Source: Rhodospirillales bacterium | GTDB lineage: Bacteria; Pseudomonadota; Alphaproteobacteria; Rhodospirillales; Magnetovibrionaceae | Reading direction: 5' to 3' | DNA: 36,743 bases | NCBI GenBank assembly: GCA_024653965.1 | Contig: JANLGW010000009.1 | Location: forward strand, 1 to 36,743 | In this document: piece after piece, positions 35,095-36,743 of the stretch | Numbering within the stretch: position 1 is the stretch's first letter | Layout of the letters: the number at the start of each line of letters is the position of its first letter | Program-made: the position numbers and the translations under genes | Notes under the pieces: generated by a model | The model's input: only the letters and a program-made list of their open reading frames with translations | Database searches by the model: none | What the model was told of the DNA's origin: nothing

Positions 35095-36743
35095 GGGTGC
35101 CGGTCCTCTCGCCTTCACCCAGGATTTCTGCAGTACACGCGGCCATCGTTTCGGACGCGCGGGAAATCGGGTCGGTCATGTAGTAGTTGCGCACAATCGA
35201 CGCAAACGGCTTGGTATCGATCTTGCCCGCCTTGCCAAAGCTTTTCCATTCGGCGGCACGGATTTCATCAACGCCGCCAAACAACGGATTGATTTCGACC
35301 ATGCGCGCACGCACTTGGGCAAGATTGTCATAGGGCAGCTTTTTGCCTAAGGCTTCGGAAAGGGCGCGCACGATGGCCCAATCCTCCTTCGCCTCGCCCA
35401 CCGGGAACACCGCCAGGCGTCCGCGCTGCACGCGGCCTTCGGTGTTGACGTAGGTGGCGTTCTTTTCAGTGTACGCGGCACCCGGCAAAATCACATCGGC
35501 CAAGTGCGCACCGCTGTCGCCATGATGGCCTTGATAGACGATGAAGGTGTCGGCCAGTTTCGCCGCTTCCATGCCGTCCGCGCCGAGCAGGTAGAGAACT
35601 TCCACCTTGCCGTCGCCGCACGCATCCAAAATGCCTGCCGTATCCAAACCACCGTCCGTCGGCGCAAAACCGATATCCAGACCGCCGACCCGCGACGCCG
35701 CAGTTTGCAGCACGTTAAAGCCGTTCCAGCCCTCACCGATCATGCCAAATTCGTCGGCGATGGCTTTGGCTTTGGCCAATACCGCAGCACCATCGGCACG
35801 CATCAATGCGCCAGTGCCTAAAATCAGCATCGGCTTTTGAGCACTTTTCAAAACCTTGGCGAAGACATGTTTGCCCGACAAGATTTCATCCAGCAGTTCC
35901 GGATCGTTGCCGAAGTTTTCGTGTTTGTAGGTCAGCTTCGTTTGCGGGCCGACAACGCCGACCTGGAACCCGCCCTTTAAATAACGCTTGCGAATGCGCG
36001 CATTCAGCACCGGCGCTTCGATGCGCGGGTTGGAACCAACGATCAACAGCGCGTCTGCCTGTTCGATCTCGGCAATGGTGGTGTTGAACAGGTACGACGC
36101 ACGCACGCTGGGGTCCACGGCGCTGCCTTCCTGGCGGCAATCCATGTTGTTCGAACCCAGCGCGCCCAGCAGGTCTTTCAGCGCGCACATCGCTTCGACG
36201 TCCGCCAGATCACCCGCAATGGCGGCGATCTTGGAACCATCCAAGCCCTTGAGCTTGGAGGCAATGGCGGCAAACGCTTCGTCCCAGGTGGCGGGCTGCA
36301 ACTTGCCGTTCTTTTTCACATACGGCTTATCCAACCGCTGACGCCCCAGCCCGTCGCAAGCAAAACGCGATTTGTCGCCAAGCCATTCTTCGTTCACGTC
36401 TTCATGGGTGCGCGGCACGATGCGCATCACTTCCGGGCCACGGCTATCGACACGAATGTTTGCGCCCACCGCGTCCAACACGTCGACGCTTTCGGTTTTT
36501 TTCAATTCCCACGGACGCGCCTTGAATGCATAGGGAAGCGACGTCAACGCGCCCACCGGGCACAGATCGATCATGCAGCCCGACAGTTCGGACGTAATCG
36601 TTTTGCCGACATAGGTGCCGATTTCCAGATGCTCACCACGGAACACGCCGCCCATTTCATGGGTGCCGGCAATTTCGCTGGCGAAACGCACACAGCGCGT
36701 GCAATGGATGCAGCGTGTCATCACGCCCCGGATCAACGGACCG
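35087..36743 (-). CDS. nuoG: NADH-quinone oxidoreductase subunit G, C-terminal part (cut by window edge)
   Basis: About 551 codons to the right edge; the frame is open beyond, so the N-terminal ferredoxin-like domain (clusters N1b and N5) is missing from the window. Visible are the cysteines of cluster N4 ([13 protein letters not shown] and [15 protein letters not shown]), then the molybdopterin-oxidoreductase-like domain ([60 protein letters not shown]). As in other NuoG proteins no cofactor is expected there. It hands electrons to NuoI. Confidence 0.97.
   Translation of the reverse strand, partial: GPLIRGVMTRCIHCTRCVRFASEIAGTHEMGGVFRGEHLEIGTYVGKTITSELSGCMIDLCPVGALTSLPYAFKARPWELKKTESVDVLDAVGANIRVDSRGPEVMRIVPRTHEDVNEEWLGDKSRFACDGLGRQRLDKPYVKKNGKLQPATWDEAFAAIASKLKGLDGSKIAAIAGDLADVEAMCALKDLLGALGSNNMDCRQEGSAVDPSVRASYLFNTTIAEIEQADALLIVGSNPRIEAPVLNARIRKRYLKGGFQVGVVGPQTKLTYKHENFGNDPELLDEILSGKHVFAKVLKSAQKPMLILGTGALMRADGAAVLAKAKAIADEFGMIGEGWNGFNVLQTAASRVGGLDIGFAPTDGGLDTAGILDACGDGKVEVLYLLGADGMEAAKLADTFIVYQGHHGDSGAHLADVILPGAAYTEKNATYVNTEGRVQRGRLAVFPVGEAKEDWAIVRALSEALGKKLPYDNLAQVRARMVEINPLFGGVDEIRAAEWKSFGKAGKIDTKPFASIVRNYYMTDPISRASETMAACTAEILGEGERTGTHG

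Noticed and set aside
1-36743. CRISPR arrays, tRNA or rRNA genes
   Set aside because: No regular spaced repeats and no cloverleaf-like or rRNA sequence noticed on either strand; the gaps between genes are short except those described.

Overview
The window reads as a chromosomal core region of an alphaproteobacterium, most likely in or near the Rhodospirillales. The evidence is gene content and order: LpxI (not LpxH) in the lipid A cluster, the run lpxI-lpxA-fabZ-lpxD-skp-bamA-rseP-dxr-cdsA-uppS-frr-pyrH, tsf-rpsB, dnaE-lolD-lolC, and nuoG-H-I-J-K-L-M-N followed by birA-coaX-rnj-mce. Genus cannot be fixed from the sequence. Nearly everything lies on the minus strand; only two genes (a small orphan gene and a histidine kinase) are on plus.

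Layout, left to right. 1-10854: envelope and translation block read right to left from pyrH (UMP kinase), frr, uppS, cdsA, dxr, rseP, bamA, skp, lpxD, fabZ, lpxA into lpxI, which is cut by the left edge. It links isoprenoid carrier, phospholipid, lipid A and outer membrane protein assembly. 11026-13327: a compact quorum-sensing cassette (luxI-type synthase, luxR-type receptor, and a divergent orphan gene of 152 codons) between pyrH and tsf, bounded by a hairpin terminator on each side. 13384-15300: tsf and rpsB with a promoter and a long structured leader. 15427-17049: an orphan sensor histidine kinase on plus, converging on dnaE. 17037-22506: dnaE, lolD, lolC. 22651-26819: an exported unknown protein, 3-methyladenine glycosylase (tag), a 61-residue membrane protein, methylmalonyl-CoA epimerase, RNase J and type III pantothenate kinase. 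26817-36743: birA and the nuo operon, running off the right edge inside nuoG.

The most interesting point is the lux cassette. There is a 20-bp lux box with perfect 6-bp arms in front of luxI. A second box, identical at 15 of 20 positions when both are read in the direction of transcription, lies in front of the plus-strand orphan gene. Both boxes sit exactly 64 bp from the chosen start codon. The orphan protein, of no family I recognise, is therefore the best candidate for a dedicated quorum-sensing output. All functional names are by motif and family recognition from the sequence; no searches were run.
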